This document shows positions 1-7,843 of a DNA stretch of 64,000 bases, in pieces. Below the pieces are notes generated by a model. That model had not been told where the DNA came from, searched no databases, and saw only the letters and a program-made list of their open reading frames with translations. The DNA lies in assembly GCA_024760905.1 (NCBI GenBank), contig CM045729.1, positions 51,512,080 through 51,576,079 of the forward strand, read 5' to 3'. The DNA comes from Plotosus lineatus (lineage: Eukaryota; Chordata; Actinopteri; Siluriformes; Plotosidae). The position numbers and the translations under genes are program-made. Positions within the stretch are counted from its first letter, which is position 1. Every line of letters starts with the position of its first letter.

Positions 1-117
1 CTACTGTTGAATTATGGTGGTAATAATAAAAATAATAATAATAATAACAATTGCAAATCCCTCAACAACGAATAAATTGCATATTTACATCATCATCATG
101 TTAGTATTTGCTGATAC

Positions 118-240
118 CTTGAAGGTCTCTTTCAGGTCTTCTTCAGTAAATGTTTTGGGAATCATTACAAAGATTCTGGTCAGCTCCTCATCTTCCACAT
201 CTCTATGTTTCCCAGAAGATCTGGACTGAGCAATGAAAAC
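118..240 (-). CDS. rbm45: RBM45 coding exon 2 (end of RRM1, start of RRM2)
   Basis: This exon gives 41 residues in phase 0: [20 protein letters not shown] followed by [21 protein letters not shown]. The first part closes RRM1; TRIFVMIPK is the first strand (RNP2) of RRM2. The acceptor on the minus strand reads TTACACAG|GTTTTC and the donor AAG|GTATCA. The intron to exon 1 is 195 bases (241-435). Later exons lie beyond the left edge, so the gene is partial here. Bases 1-117 are RBM45 intron and contain a short AAT-rich repeat. Confidence 0.92.
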
Positions 241-435
241 CTGTGTAATGAAAAAGACCAGAAAAACTCTGAAAAGAACAACAACTCTGTGTGTGTGTTT
301 GACTCCAAATAAATACACTTCTGATCATAATCCAGATGAAAAGCTTCACTGCAAAGTGATATGAACAAAAAAAAAAACAAAAAAAAAACATTTATATCGG
401 AGTAACGAAAGAAGAGCACTGTAATAAACCCATAC

Positions 436-705
436 CTTGATGGGCTTGGTTCCCTCAGCCAGGCACTTTCCGTGCATTTCCTCCATGGCGGTGCATGCCT
501 GAGAGGATTTAGCAAATTTTACAAAAGACACGCCTTTCGATTCTTTCGTTTGTTTGTCTTTTACCACTAAAATATCCTGAACTTCACCGAACGGAGAAAA
601 ATGTTCACGAATAGTGTCCTCAGTGATGGATTTACTGGTGACCAGAAATAGTCGACTATTTGGGGGATCATCGAGATAAGATGAGGGCCTGTTGTAATCC
701 TCCAT
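436..705 (-). CDS. rbm45: RBM45 coding exon 1 (RNA-binding protein, RRM1)
   Basis: RBM45 (Drb1) is an RNA-binding protein with several RRM domains, expressed in neural tissue. This exon encodes 90 residues from an ATG at 705-703 to a donor read on the minus strand as AAG|GTATGG. The protein shows the family's N-terminus: [11 protein letters not shown] (RNP2 strand), SPFGEVQDI, then the RNP1-type stretch [11 protein letters not shown], then [16 protein letters not shown], which is the body of RRM1. The exon ends in phase 0 after TKPIK, so the next exon starts with the [10 protein letters not shown] block that follows in known RBM45 proteins. The start is chosen because it opens directly into the conserved DEPPNSR-like block and no longer upstream frame exists. 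It is divergent from PDE11A, whose start is 2.2 kb away. Confidence 0.93.
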
Positions 706-975
706 TATCGGCGCTCTGCTTAACCGTGACCCTTTTTAACAAACACACCTACAAGATGTTTACTCGATTCTCGCTTCTTCAACTCGACAATATATAAATA
801 AAACACCGAAAACGAAAATTGTTTTTAAAAATGCTTTCCTGAGTAAACCAATTATTAACAGCGAAACACAAAAATATCCCACTATGCTACATACTGTACC
901 ACAAATCTACCACTTCAAAATAAAAGTCCTTCTGCACCATGTCATTTTTCCGCCACGTTAAAGCAGTATAACTTC
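706..975 (-). promoter_or_regulatory. Presumed RBM45 5' flank
   Basis: This is the gene-poor stretch immediately upstream of the RBM45 start codon. On the minus strand a TATA-like run (TTTATATATT, 788-797) sits about 85 bases before the ATG. No coding frame or repeat is recognised until the SINE at 978. Promoter function is inferred from position only. Confidence 0.3.
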
Positions 976-977
976 GT

Positions 978-1283
978 TCATTCGTTTATTTTCTGAATCT
1001 AATCATAATTATGATCGCGGAGATCTCAACCAACTCTGGGCGAGGGCGGGGTACACCCTTGACAGCTCGCCAGACCATCGCAGGGCCAACACTCACACTT
1101 ATGGGTTACTTCGAACAGCCAATTTAACCTACTGTGCATGTTTTTGGACTGTGGGAAGAAACCGGAGTACCTGGAGGAACCCACGCAAGCACGGGGAGAA
1201 CATCTGATCTCCAGACAGAAACGCCCGAGCTGGGAATCGAACCCAGCTCCTTCTTGCTGTCAGGTGAACATGCAGTCTAACTT
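978..1283 (-). mobile_element. V-SINE (HE1/DANA type), degraded
   Basis: Read on the minus strand, a tRNA-like head with CAAGAAGGAGCTGGGTTCGA is followed by the conserved V-SINE centre (TTTCTGTCTGGAG, then CCGGTTTCTTCCCACAGTCC) and a 3' tail containing GATGGTCTGGCGAGCTGTC. It separates RBM45 from the PDE11A upstream region. Confidence 0.7.
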
Positions 1284-1513
1284 TCCATAACTATCTAAAT
1301 TAATTAATTAAATAATAATAATAATAATAACTTAAAAATCTCCACATAAATGTTGAATGTTTGCCTGCTGCATGGTGTATTCCACACTACTGATTGCGAG
1401 GTACATTTTAATAAATTAATTCAATATATAATATTAACTATTTGGGCAGTATTAATTGGTGAAAAATATTCCATAACAGTTATAACTTTAACTATAATAA
1501 GTATGTGGGCAGC

Positions 1514-1643
1514 AGGGCAGTGGTGGTCTAGTGGTATAGGGCGCTGGATCGCTGATCCAAAGGTTGGGGGTTCGATTCCCACTCTGCACAAGGTTGTCAC
1601 TGTCCCACCAGTGGAGCTAACTGGGTTATCAAAGCCAACACAT
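1514..1643 (+). mobile_element. tRNA-derived SINE, 5' part
   Basis: The sequence has the tRNA-like head of the commonest SINE in this window: box A-like TGGTCTAGTGG and box B-like GGTTCGATTCC, then CTCTGCACAAGGTTGTCACT. It is cut off after AACTGGGTTATCAAAG, where a CA microsatellite (1644-1663) begins. Confidence 0.75.
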
Positions 1644-1743
1644 ACACACACACACACACACACTTCAGATGTTATTTGGATCAGTCAATCAGTGCATGTC
1701 TTTTCAAAAAAGTTGTTGGTATTCATCCTTTAGGTCAGTAATA

Positions 1744-1938
1744 AAGGGGTGTGGTGGCTTGGTGGTTTATGAGCTGGGTTAATCCTCACTCTGATCAAGG
1801 CCCGAAACCTCAATTGCATCTTCTTCTTCTCTTTCGGTTTTTTCCCTTTCTCGGGAGTCGCCACAGCAAATCATCTGATTCGCATAAGTTGTATAAAATG
1901 GTAAATGTAAGTCTGCCAAATGCTGTAAATGTAAAACG
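1744..1938 (+). mobile_element. tRNA-derived SINE with salmonid-type tail, interrupted
   Basis: The head (GTGGTGGCTTGGTGG, 1750-1764) and the tail (AAGTCTGCCAAATGCTG near 1910-1930) belong to one SINE whose 3' end resembles the salmonid HpaI-type tail. The two parts are separated by a fragment of an RTE-like LINE at 1820-1880. Confidence 0.5.
1820..1880 (-). mobile_element. RTE-like LINE, 3'-end fragment
   Basis: On the minus strand this 61-base piece matches the last part of the RTE-like LINE copies at 14481-17585 and 33996-37069: GATTTGCTGTGGCGACTCCC, then the GAAAAG-rich end and an AAG repeat tail. It is a severely 5'-truncated insertion within the SINE at 1744-1938. Confidence 0.65.
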
Positions 1939-2436
1939 TTGAGCTAATAGACAGGCAATTGTGTCGTGCGTTCATGTACTAGTATATTTCACTGTTACAT
2001 TCAGTTCTATCACTAAACATCAATTTCTGTAACGACCACTGGAGGCCGCCATTTCTCGATGCTTGGCAGAACCATAATTTGTTTTCTATGGTACTGTATG
2101 TCAATTTTATATATATAATAAAAAGAAGGCTATTATAAAATTATCACTTAAAACAGACATTCTTCCTAAGTAAATGTTTTTAACTTAAGCAGAGGTTAGG
2201 TGGGGGGGGGGACCGTGTATACTGCATACTGTGTATTTAGCAATATATTGTTGCAAGTTATTGGAAACCCAGGAAACACGTGTTGGTTGCCAGAATTGAG
2301 GACACTGTGCTTTTGGTTCATAGCTTGATATACAGGATTGAAGTACAACACCCAAATGGTTTTGTTCAGAGTAGCCTGCAAGTGTAAAGAAGAGAAACAA
2401 GTATAAAGTACATTTCCGACATGAAAGACGTGGATG

Positions 2437-2483
2437 TGACGTGGGTTGGACATAAAGGAACGCATCGTCTGACGTCACTGACG
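2437..2483. promoter_or_regulatory. CRE cluster upstream of PDE11A
   Basis: A perfect palindromic cAMP-response element, TGACGTCA, lies at 2470-2477. Half-sites TGACG occur at 2437-2441 and 2479-2483, so three motifs fall within 47 bases. The cluster is about 450 bases upstream of the PDE11A start codon, next to CpG-containing sequence with no microsatellite. CREB/ATF proteins bind this palindrome. Control of PDE11A by it is inference; it could also act on RBM45. Confidence 0.5.
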
Positions 2484-2554
2484 GATCCACGACACGCTAG
2501 TGTGCTCTCCGCTCCCTCCACTGCGCTGTTGCTGATGCGGCGCTCCGGTTCACA

Positions 2555-2731
2555 ATGAAGCGGAAGCTCAAGTTATTTGAAAGGATGCTCTGTCCGGTGC
2601 GTCCGCTCTCGTGTAACAGCAGCGACCTGGAGCCTTGGCGTGTCCCACAGTGTGTGGCGATGTTGGGGATGGGACAAGTGAAAGCGGACTTCGTAGCAGG
2701 TCAGAATCGATTGGACCAAAATGGATGCTGA
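2555..2731 (+). other. Upstream ORF / candidate PDE11A leader exon
   Basis: A 58-codon frame starts at ATG 2555 in a GC-rich stretch just downstream of the CRE cluster and begins MKRKLKLFERMLCPVRPLSC. I do not recognise the peptide. A possible donor (GCAG|GTCAGA at 2699/2700) could join to the acceptor TTGTACAG|AGAG at 2905/2906. In that joint the frame meets a stop before the PDE11A ATG, so it would be an upstream ORF rather than an alternative N-terminus. Its coding status is uncertain. Confidence 0.3.
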
Positions 2732-2924
2732 AGTTGCATGGGGTTCGATCAGTCCACTTCCAGCAGAATCCGAGCGTGCATAGGCTATTCCTACTCCCCT
2801 TATAATAATCTCGAGTACTTCCTATACATTGGTTGTGATTGTTTTTGTTTTGTTGTTGTTGTTGTTGGGTTGTTGTTTTTTTTTGTTTGTTTGTTTTTTG
2901 TACAGAGAGCCCACAGTGATAACC

Positions 2925-3695
2925 ATGGCAGTGTCTAATATTGTGTTTTCGGATGTTGAAACTTTTCTGGATGATCACCCTGAATTGTTTGAAGACTATC
3001 TTAACAGAAAAGGGAAATACAGTATGGTGGAGAAATGGCTCAAAAGCCACCAAGCCAGTAAACATCCCACGGAACCCGAGAAATCTCACGTGTGCAAGGA
3101 CAGCTGGGCGAGTAAGGGAGACGGGCTGCAGAGGCGAGCGTCGCAGAAAGAGCTGCGCAAAACTTTCGCCCGCTCCAAAGCCGTGAACGCGAACCGCACG
3201 TACGACGAGCACGTGAACAGCCGCGCGCAGGAGCCGCTGAGCAGCATGCGGCGACGCGCTTTACTGAGGAAAGCCAGCTCGTTACCTCCGACCACAGCGC
3301 ACATCCTGTCCGCGCTGCTCGAGTCGCGCGTCAACATCCCCCAGTACCCGTCCACCGCCGTGGACTTCAAGTATTACCTCAAAGAGCACAACGAGCGGGA
3401 GTTCTTCCTGGAGCTGGTCAAAGACATCTCCAACGACCTGGACCTCACCAGCCTCAGCTACAAGATTCTGGTGTTTGTGTGCATCATGGTAGATGCAGAT
3501 CGCTGCTCGCTCTTCCTGGTGGAGGGCACTGCGAATAAAAAGACCCTGGTGTCCAAATTTTTTGACGTCCATGCTGGGACCACTGTCCTGCCATCCCTGA
3601 GCAACTCAGATGAAGTCCAGGTTCCGTGGGGGAAAGGGATCATCGGTTATGTAGCCGAACATGGAGAGACTGTGAATATCCCCGACGCGTATCAG
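2925..3695 (+). CDS. pde11a: PDE11A coding exon 1 (regulatory N-terminus and start of GAF-A)
   Basis: PDE11A is the cytosolic dual-specificity 3',5'-cyclic nucleotide phosphodiesterase that hydrolyses cAMP and cGMP. This exon encodes 257 residues. The family N-terminus is plain: DVETFLDDHPELFEDYL at 10-26, LQRRASQKELRK at 68-79, RTYDEHVNSRAQEPLSSMRR, then LLRKASSLPPTTAHILSALL. GAF-A begins about residue 157 (FLELVKDISNDLDLTS) and includes VDADRCSLFLVEG and WGKGIIGYVAEHGETVNIPDAYQ. The start is the ATG in AACCATGG, matching the long isoform (PDE11A4). The frame stays open upstream through a TTG-rich tract that is probably intronic, since TTTTTTGTACAG precedes position 2906. The donor is CAG|GTGAAA, phase 0. 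The N-terminus is about 45-60 residues shorter than in mammals because the Gly/Ser-rich insert is missing. Confidence 0.96.
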
Positions 3696-3719
3696 GTGAA
3701 AGAGCTGATGAAGAATGGG

Positions 3720-3786
3720 ATTATTACTATTATTATTATTATTATCATCATTATTATTATAATATTATTATTATTATTATTATATT
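3720..3786. repeat. (ATT)n microsatellite in intron 1
   Basis: An imperfect ATT/ATC trinucleotide run begins 25 bases after the exon 1 donor. The exon 1 reading frame stays open through it as an isoleucine/leucine run to a stop at 3822-3824. Confidence 0.9.
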
Positions 3787-4131
3787 CAGTGATGACTCTG
3801 TTGGATGTGGAGGGGTCTATGTAGCACCACCAAAAGCTGATCATTAACTGACATCATGGGCTTTGAAAAATAATGAGCTGGCTGAGGTTATTGATTGATG
3901 AATTGATTAGCTTACCTAAAAAAGAAAGAAAAGAAACACACCCTCCAGTTCCCCCTGTATGGACTTCGACTAAACTTAATTGGACTGTCAGTCTTCATTG
4001 ACTTTACTAACAAGAGAATCTTTCAAAGGTCTCAACTGTTAAAGTTTCGACTTCTTATTATATTTATAAATAAAACAAAAGACTACTACTTCTCCTACTG
4101 CTACTGCTACTACTACTACTAATAATAGAAT

Positions 4132-4471
4132 AATTCATTCATTCATTTTCTGTAACCGCTTAATCCTAATTAGGGTCACAGGTAGGCTGGCGCCCATCCC
4201 AGCCGACTCCAGGCGAGGGCAGAGTACACCCTGGACAGCTCGCCCGGCTATTACGGGTCAGAAACACGATGACGGCTATGCAGCTACTCTTGTCGAAAGT
4301 CAGCAATGGTTCTTTGACATGAACTTCACACCATAGACAGTGAGAGACATGGCTGGCCTTTGATAACCCAGTTAGCTGCACTGGGGGGACAATGACAACC
4401 TTGTGGAGAGTGGAACCCGAACCCCCAACCGCAGCAATCAGCAATCCTGTACCACTAGGCCACCACTGCCC
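4132..4471 (-). mobile_element. tRNA-derived SINE, near full length
   Basis: On the minus strand: tRNA-like head with box A-like TGGCCTAGTGGTA, body CACTGTCTATGGTGTGA and GAGTAGCTGCATAGCCGT, and the L2-like 3' tail GAGCTGTCCAGGGTGTACTC with GGATTAAGCGGTTACAGAAA, ending in a GAAT repeat. It forms an inverted pair with the copy at 4525-4783, separated by an ATT microsatellite. Confidence 0.85.
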
Positions 4472-4492
4472 TTATTATTATTATTATTATTA

Positions 4493-4524
<32 letters not shown>

Positions 4525-4525
<1 letters not shown>

Positions 4526-4781
4526 GGCAGTGGTGGCCTGGTGGTAAAGGTGCTGGATCACTGATCCCCAGGTTGGGGGTTCAAGCCTCACTCTCAACAG
4601 GTTGTCCCTGTCTCCCCCCCCCCCCACAGTTTTTGACCACAGTAGCTGCAGCCTGTTTCTGCCCTGCGATGGCCTGGTGAGCTGTCCAGGGTGTATTCTG
4701 CTCTCGCCCAGAGTCAGCTGAGATGAGCGCCAGCCTCCCTATGACCCTAATTAGGATTTAACTGTTACAAAAAATGAAATG

Positions 4782-4783
<2 letters not shown>
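4525..4783 (+). mobile_element. tRNA-derived SINE with internal deletion
   Basis: It has the same head (GGCAGTGGTGGCCTGGTGG) and 3' tail (GAGCTGTCCAGGGTGTATTC) as the preceding minus-strand copy but lacks much of the centre. An ATT run precedes it (4470-4524) and an AAT run follows (4782-4812). Confidence 0.8.
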
Positions 4784-4814
<31 letters not shown>

Positions 4815-4948
4815 CATTCTGAAAACTAAAGAATACAGGCAACAACTGGTCATCTCAAACACGCCCCTTCCAGATGTAAAGTCAAGTCATTTATACTGTA
4901 TGTCCGCTTTTTAGATAACTTTCTTTAAAAGCATCACTTTTTAACCTT

Positions 4949-5302
4949 ACAACTCATTCACTCATTTGCAGAACTGTTCAGTCCTGAAAGGGTTGTGCAG
5001 CCATCACAGCCAACCCTGAGTGAATGCAGGGCACACCCAGGACAGCTTACCCGACCATCAGGGCAGCACACACAAAAACAGTTTACACGCATATAAACTC
5101 CTATGTGCAATTTGGAAAAGGCAGTTAGCCTAATGTGCATGTCTTTGGACTGTGGGAGGAAACCGAAGGACTTGGAGGAAAACCCACACAAGTACGGGGA
5201 AAACATGCAAACTCCATACAGAAACACCCAAGCCCTGGACTTGAACCCAGGACCATCTTGCTGTAAGACAGGTGTGCTAACCACCAAACCCTGTTACAGC
5301 CA
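4949..5302 (-). mobile_element. V-SINE (HE1/DANA type)
   Basis: Minus strand: head CAGCAAGATGGTCCTGGGTT, centre TTTCTGTATGGAGTTTGCAT and CCTCCCACAGTCCAAAGACA, then the L2-like tail. It is moderately degraded. Confidence 0.8.
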
Positions 5303-5757
5303 CATTTTAACCATATCTTTTTGTTAAACTTTTAAATATATAAAATGCAAATGCAGTTATCAGATTAGTGTTGGCACAAATTAAACAATAGTAAAAGTAA
5401 AGTTCAAAGTATAGCACCCTTTTTAAGCGAGGATTCCATTCACATCTAATAGTGAAGAAAATGTAATGCTTGGAGTTCTTGTTTTGGTAAGACTAACTGA
5501 AAAGCATTTCTTAACATGTTTGATAGTTTTATTTTAAATGTTGTGACATGTATTGAGTGACCAGTTGTTCAGTGTGTTCCCCACCTTCTTGAGGCTTTAT
5601 TTATTAAACCCGCTAAGTTTGTGAATATAAACATACTTGTTCTTTATGTGTCATGCCTGCTAAAAGCTTGAGCTGCCACCGAGCACCAGGTGCTCATGGT
5701 TGACTGAGCACATTACACAAGGGCCTTTGCCTTTGCCTTCCCTCAGCATTCCTTGCA
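5303..5757. other. Intron 1 sequence, nothing recognised
   Basis: AT-rich sequence without recognisable coding frame or repeat family. The final 100 bases (GGGCCTTTGCCTTTGCCTTC) flank the 5S-like segment and may belong to the same element. Confidence 0.5.
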
Positions 5758-5867
5758 CAGCCCCTGGTTTTCCCAGGCTGTCTCCCATTCAAGTCCAAAA
5801 AAGGGCTAATCCTGCTTAACTTCCAAGATCAGATGAGATTGGGCATTCTCAGGGTGGTAACACGTCA
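5758..5867 (-). pseudogene. 5S rRNA-like pseudogene or 5S-derived SINE head
   Basis: Read on the minus strand the segment follows 5S rRNA: TACCACCCTGA, AATCTCATCTGATCTTGGAA, GTTAAGCAGGATTAGCC and the internal control region-like GAATGGGAGACAGCCTGGGA. The differences are mostly C-to-T/G-to-A, as expected for decay of methylated CpG. No intact 5S gene structure is kept. It could be a 5S pseudogene or the head of an old 5S-derived SINE (SINE3 type). Confidence 0.75.
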
Positions 5868-6311
5868 GTTTTTCTTTATGAACAGAGTATATGCATAATT
5901 ATTCTAGTATGTCATGACAAATAATCTCGGGGGGGGGGGTCAAAGTACATGTCTTTAGGGTCATTCATGTCATTCATGTCTGATTGCAGGCACACCCTCT
6001 TTGTATTAGCCGTGAGAAAAATGTTCCATGACTGTTCTCCTAGTGACCGCATGGCGTGCAGTATCGTCCGGAATGAGCAGCAGTAACCCTAGTGAGGAAA
6101 TGTGCTGTATGATGTCTCACTAACAACATCAGGACCTGTGTTACATGTTATATTTTGTGCCATTATCACATACTCATTTGAAATTTCACTTTTGACCAGA
6201 GAGTAGACGTCATATTTTGTGTCAAACTCATAAATGCAGAGTGAAGACCGCTGAACTGTGCAAGCAAGTGAAAACACACATCCATCACTAGTCCCAATAG
6301 TGATAGTATTA

Positions 6312-7027
6312 CAGACACTCCCCAACTTACGTTTTTAATTGGTTCTGGGTGGCCGAACGTAAGTTGAAAGTGAATGTAAGTTGTTACAGTGACGTATGAC
6401 TTATGACGTGTGACGTATGACGCTCATACTGTACTATACATACATAAATACCATTACCATATCTCATAAAACATCCCTAAATCAATTATTAGAAACATAA
6501 CATTATAAAATAATATCAAATATATCAAGTAATATCAACATTAATTTCTAATAAGTCAATTATTTATACCGAGTCACTTTACATGAAGCTTAAAATAGCC
6601 AATCAATGCTTATAATATGTGAGGCGTTCAATACCGAAAGTAGTGTACTTGCGAAAGTAGTGCACTTGCTGTGGCTTATACAGACTTCCGGTCTTTCAAG
6701 TGTGCAAGGGTGCCGTTGAATTCGTTTAGAACACAGCCTGCACTGATGTGAATCACCAGCGGAGTGGAGAGTTCTCTCTGGATTCGGGTTTTTATTCATT
6801 TTTACAACTCTCTGCTTAACTGAGTATGCATGGTAAATTGCGTTGAGCCGAGCCGATAGTTAATTCATCTCTGTGTATGAGACTTGCACCCATGCTAGTA
6901 GGCTTACTCGTCTGACCAACCATATTTGCTTAGGGTTACAAACAGCGTAAACACAAAGATCACAGAGACGGGTCTTAACACAAGGGTAGCACACTATATA
7001 CCTAATATATATCAGTATACTGTATAA

Positions 7028-7114
<87 letters not shown>

Positions 7115-7332
7115 TGAACTGATAAGAGGGAGGGGCACGTTCAGTCTGTCATTTGTAAACAATGGACGCAGCGTCATTACGTCATTGGGTCATTACGTCA
7201 TTGCGTCACTATGTCAGCGTACTACGTAGGTACGTCTAAACTCAAAATTTCACTATTTTTTTTTTTTTAAAAAAAAAACCCCGTAAAATCGAAAAAACGT
7301 AAAACAAGTGAACGTAAGTCAGGGAGCGTCTG
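6312..7332. mobile_element. Tigger-like MITE carrying TGACG clusters
   Basis: Terminal inverted repeats are CAGACACTCCCCAACTTACG at the left and CGTAAGTCAGGGAGCGTCTG at the right, preceded by TA. Subterminal clusters mirror each other: TGACG at 6390, 6404, 6411 and 6418, and CGTCA at 7172, 7180, 7196 and 7204. An (AT)n expansion fills 7027-7110. No transposase frame is visible, so it is non-autonomous. The TIR resembles the other Tigger-like elements here. Confidence 0.75.
7027..7110. repeat. (AT)n microsatellite
   Basis: About 40 AT units lie inside the Tigger-like MITE. Frames across it give alternating Ile-Tyr artefacts. Confidence 0.95.
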
Positions 7333-7684
7333 TGTATTATATGGTGTAGGGACTTGCAAGAGTTCATGCTCCCTCCTGCTGCAATAGACACTATGCCATG
7401 GCGTAACTACTGCGGCCACATTTTATTCATTTGCTGCAGGAACCATCCTGGAATTTTCTCTTTGCATCTCGTATTTTTGCAAGCCTGCAGTTACAATAAA
7501 ATTGAAATCCCTGACTTTTTTAGGATCTGCTTGGTGGGTGTAGTTTCACGGAGGGGTTTAGAGCTGCTACTGAATAATTATTAATAATAGAATTGTACCA
7601 CAATACAATATTTTTTTTAAATACAAAGCCAGAGATTAAGTGTTTGTGTCACAATATAATGCTGTAATATTTCCCCCCCTGTAG

Positions 7685-7843
7685 GACCATCGTTTCAGTG
7701 ATGAGATTGATAAGTTGACAGGTTATAAGACCAAGTCGCTACTGTGCATGCCCATCCAGAACAGTGATGGAGAGATCATAGGAGTGGCACAGGCTATCAA
7801 CAAGAGTCCTAGTGGTGCACTGTTCACTGAGGATGATGAAAAG
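7685..7843 (+). CDS. pde11a: PDE11A coding exon 2 (GAF-A)
   Basis: This exon encodes residues 258-310 in phase 0: [20 protein letters not shown], then [20 protein letters not shown] and [13 protein letters not shown]. It carries the GAF-family NKFDE motif (N296, K297, F304, D308, E309), which stabilises the cyclic-nucleotide pocket. The acceptor is TTTCCCCCCCTGTAG|GACC and the donor AAG|GTAATG. It matches the length of the corresponding mammalian exon. Confidence 0.96.

Noticed and set aside
2568..3212. A 214-codon open frame on the minus strand over PDE11A exon 1
   Set aside because: It lies opposite the conserved exon, includes a poly-Gln stretch from the antisense of a TTG repeat and has no family motif.
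3696..3824. Continuation of the exon 1 frame past 3695 as extra PDE11A protein
   Set aside because: It runs into an ATT microsatellite (poly-Ile). The donor CAG|GTGAAA and the continuation [10 protein letters not shown] at 7685 fit the family exactly.
6860..7177. A minus-strand frame with an Ile-Tyr run
   Set aside because: Artefact of the (AT)n expansion inside the Tigger-like MITE.
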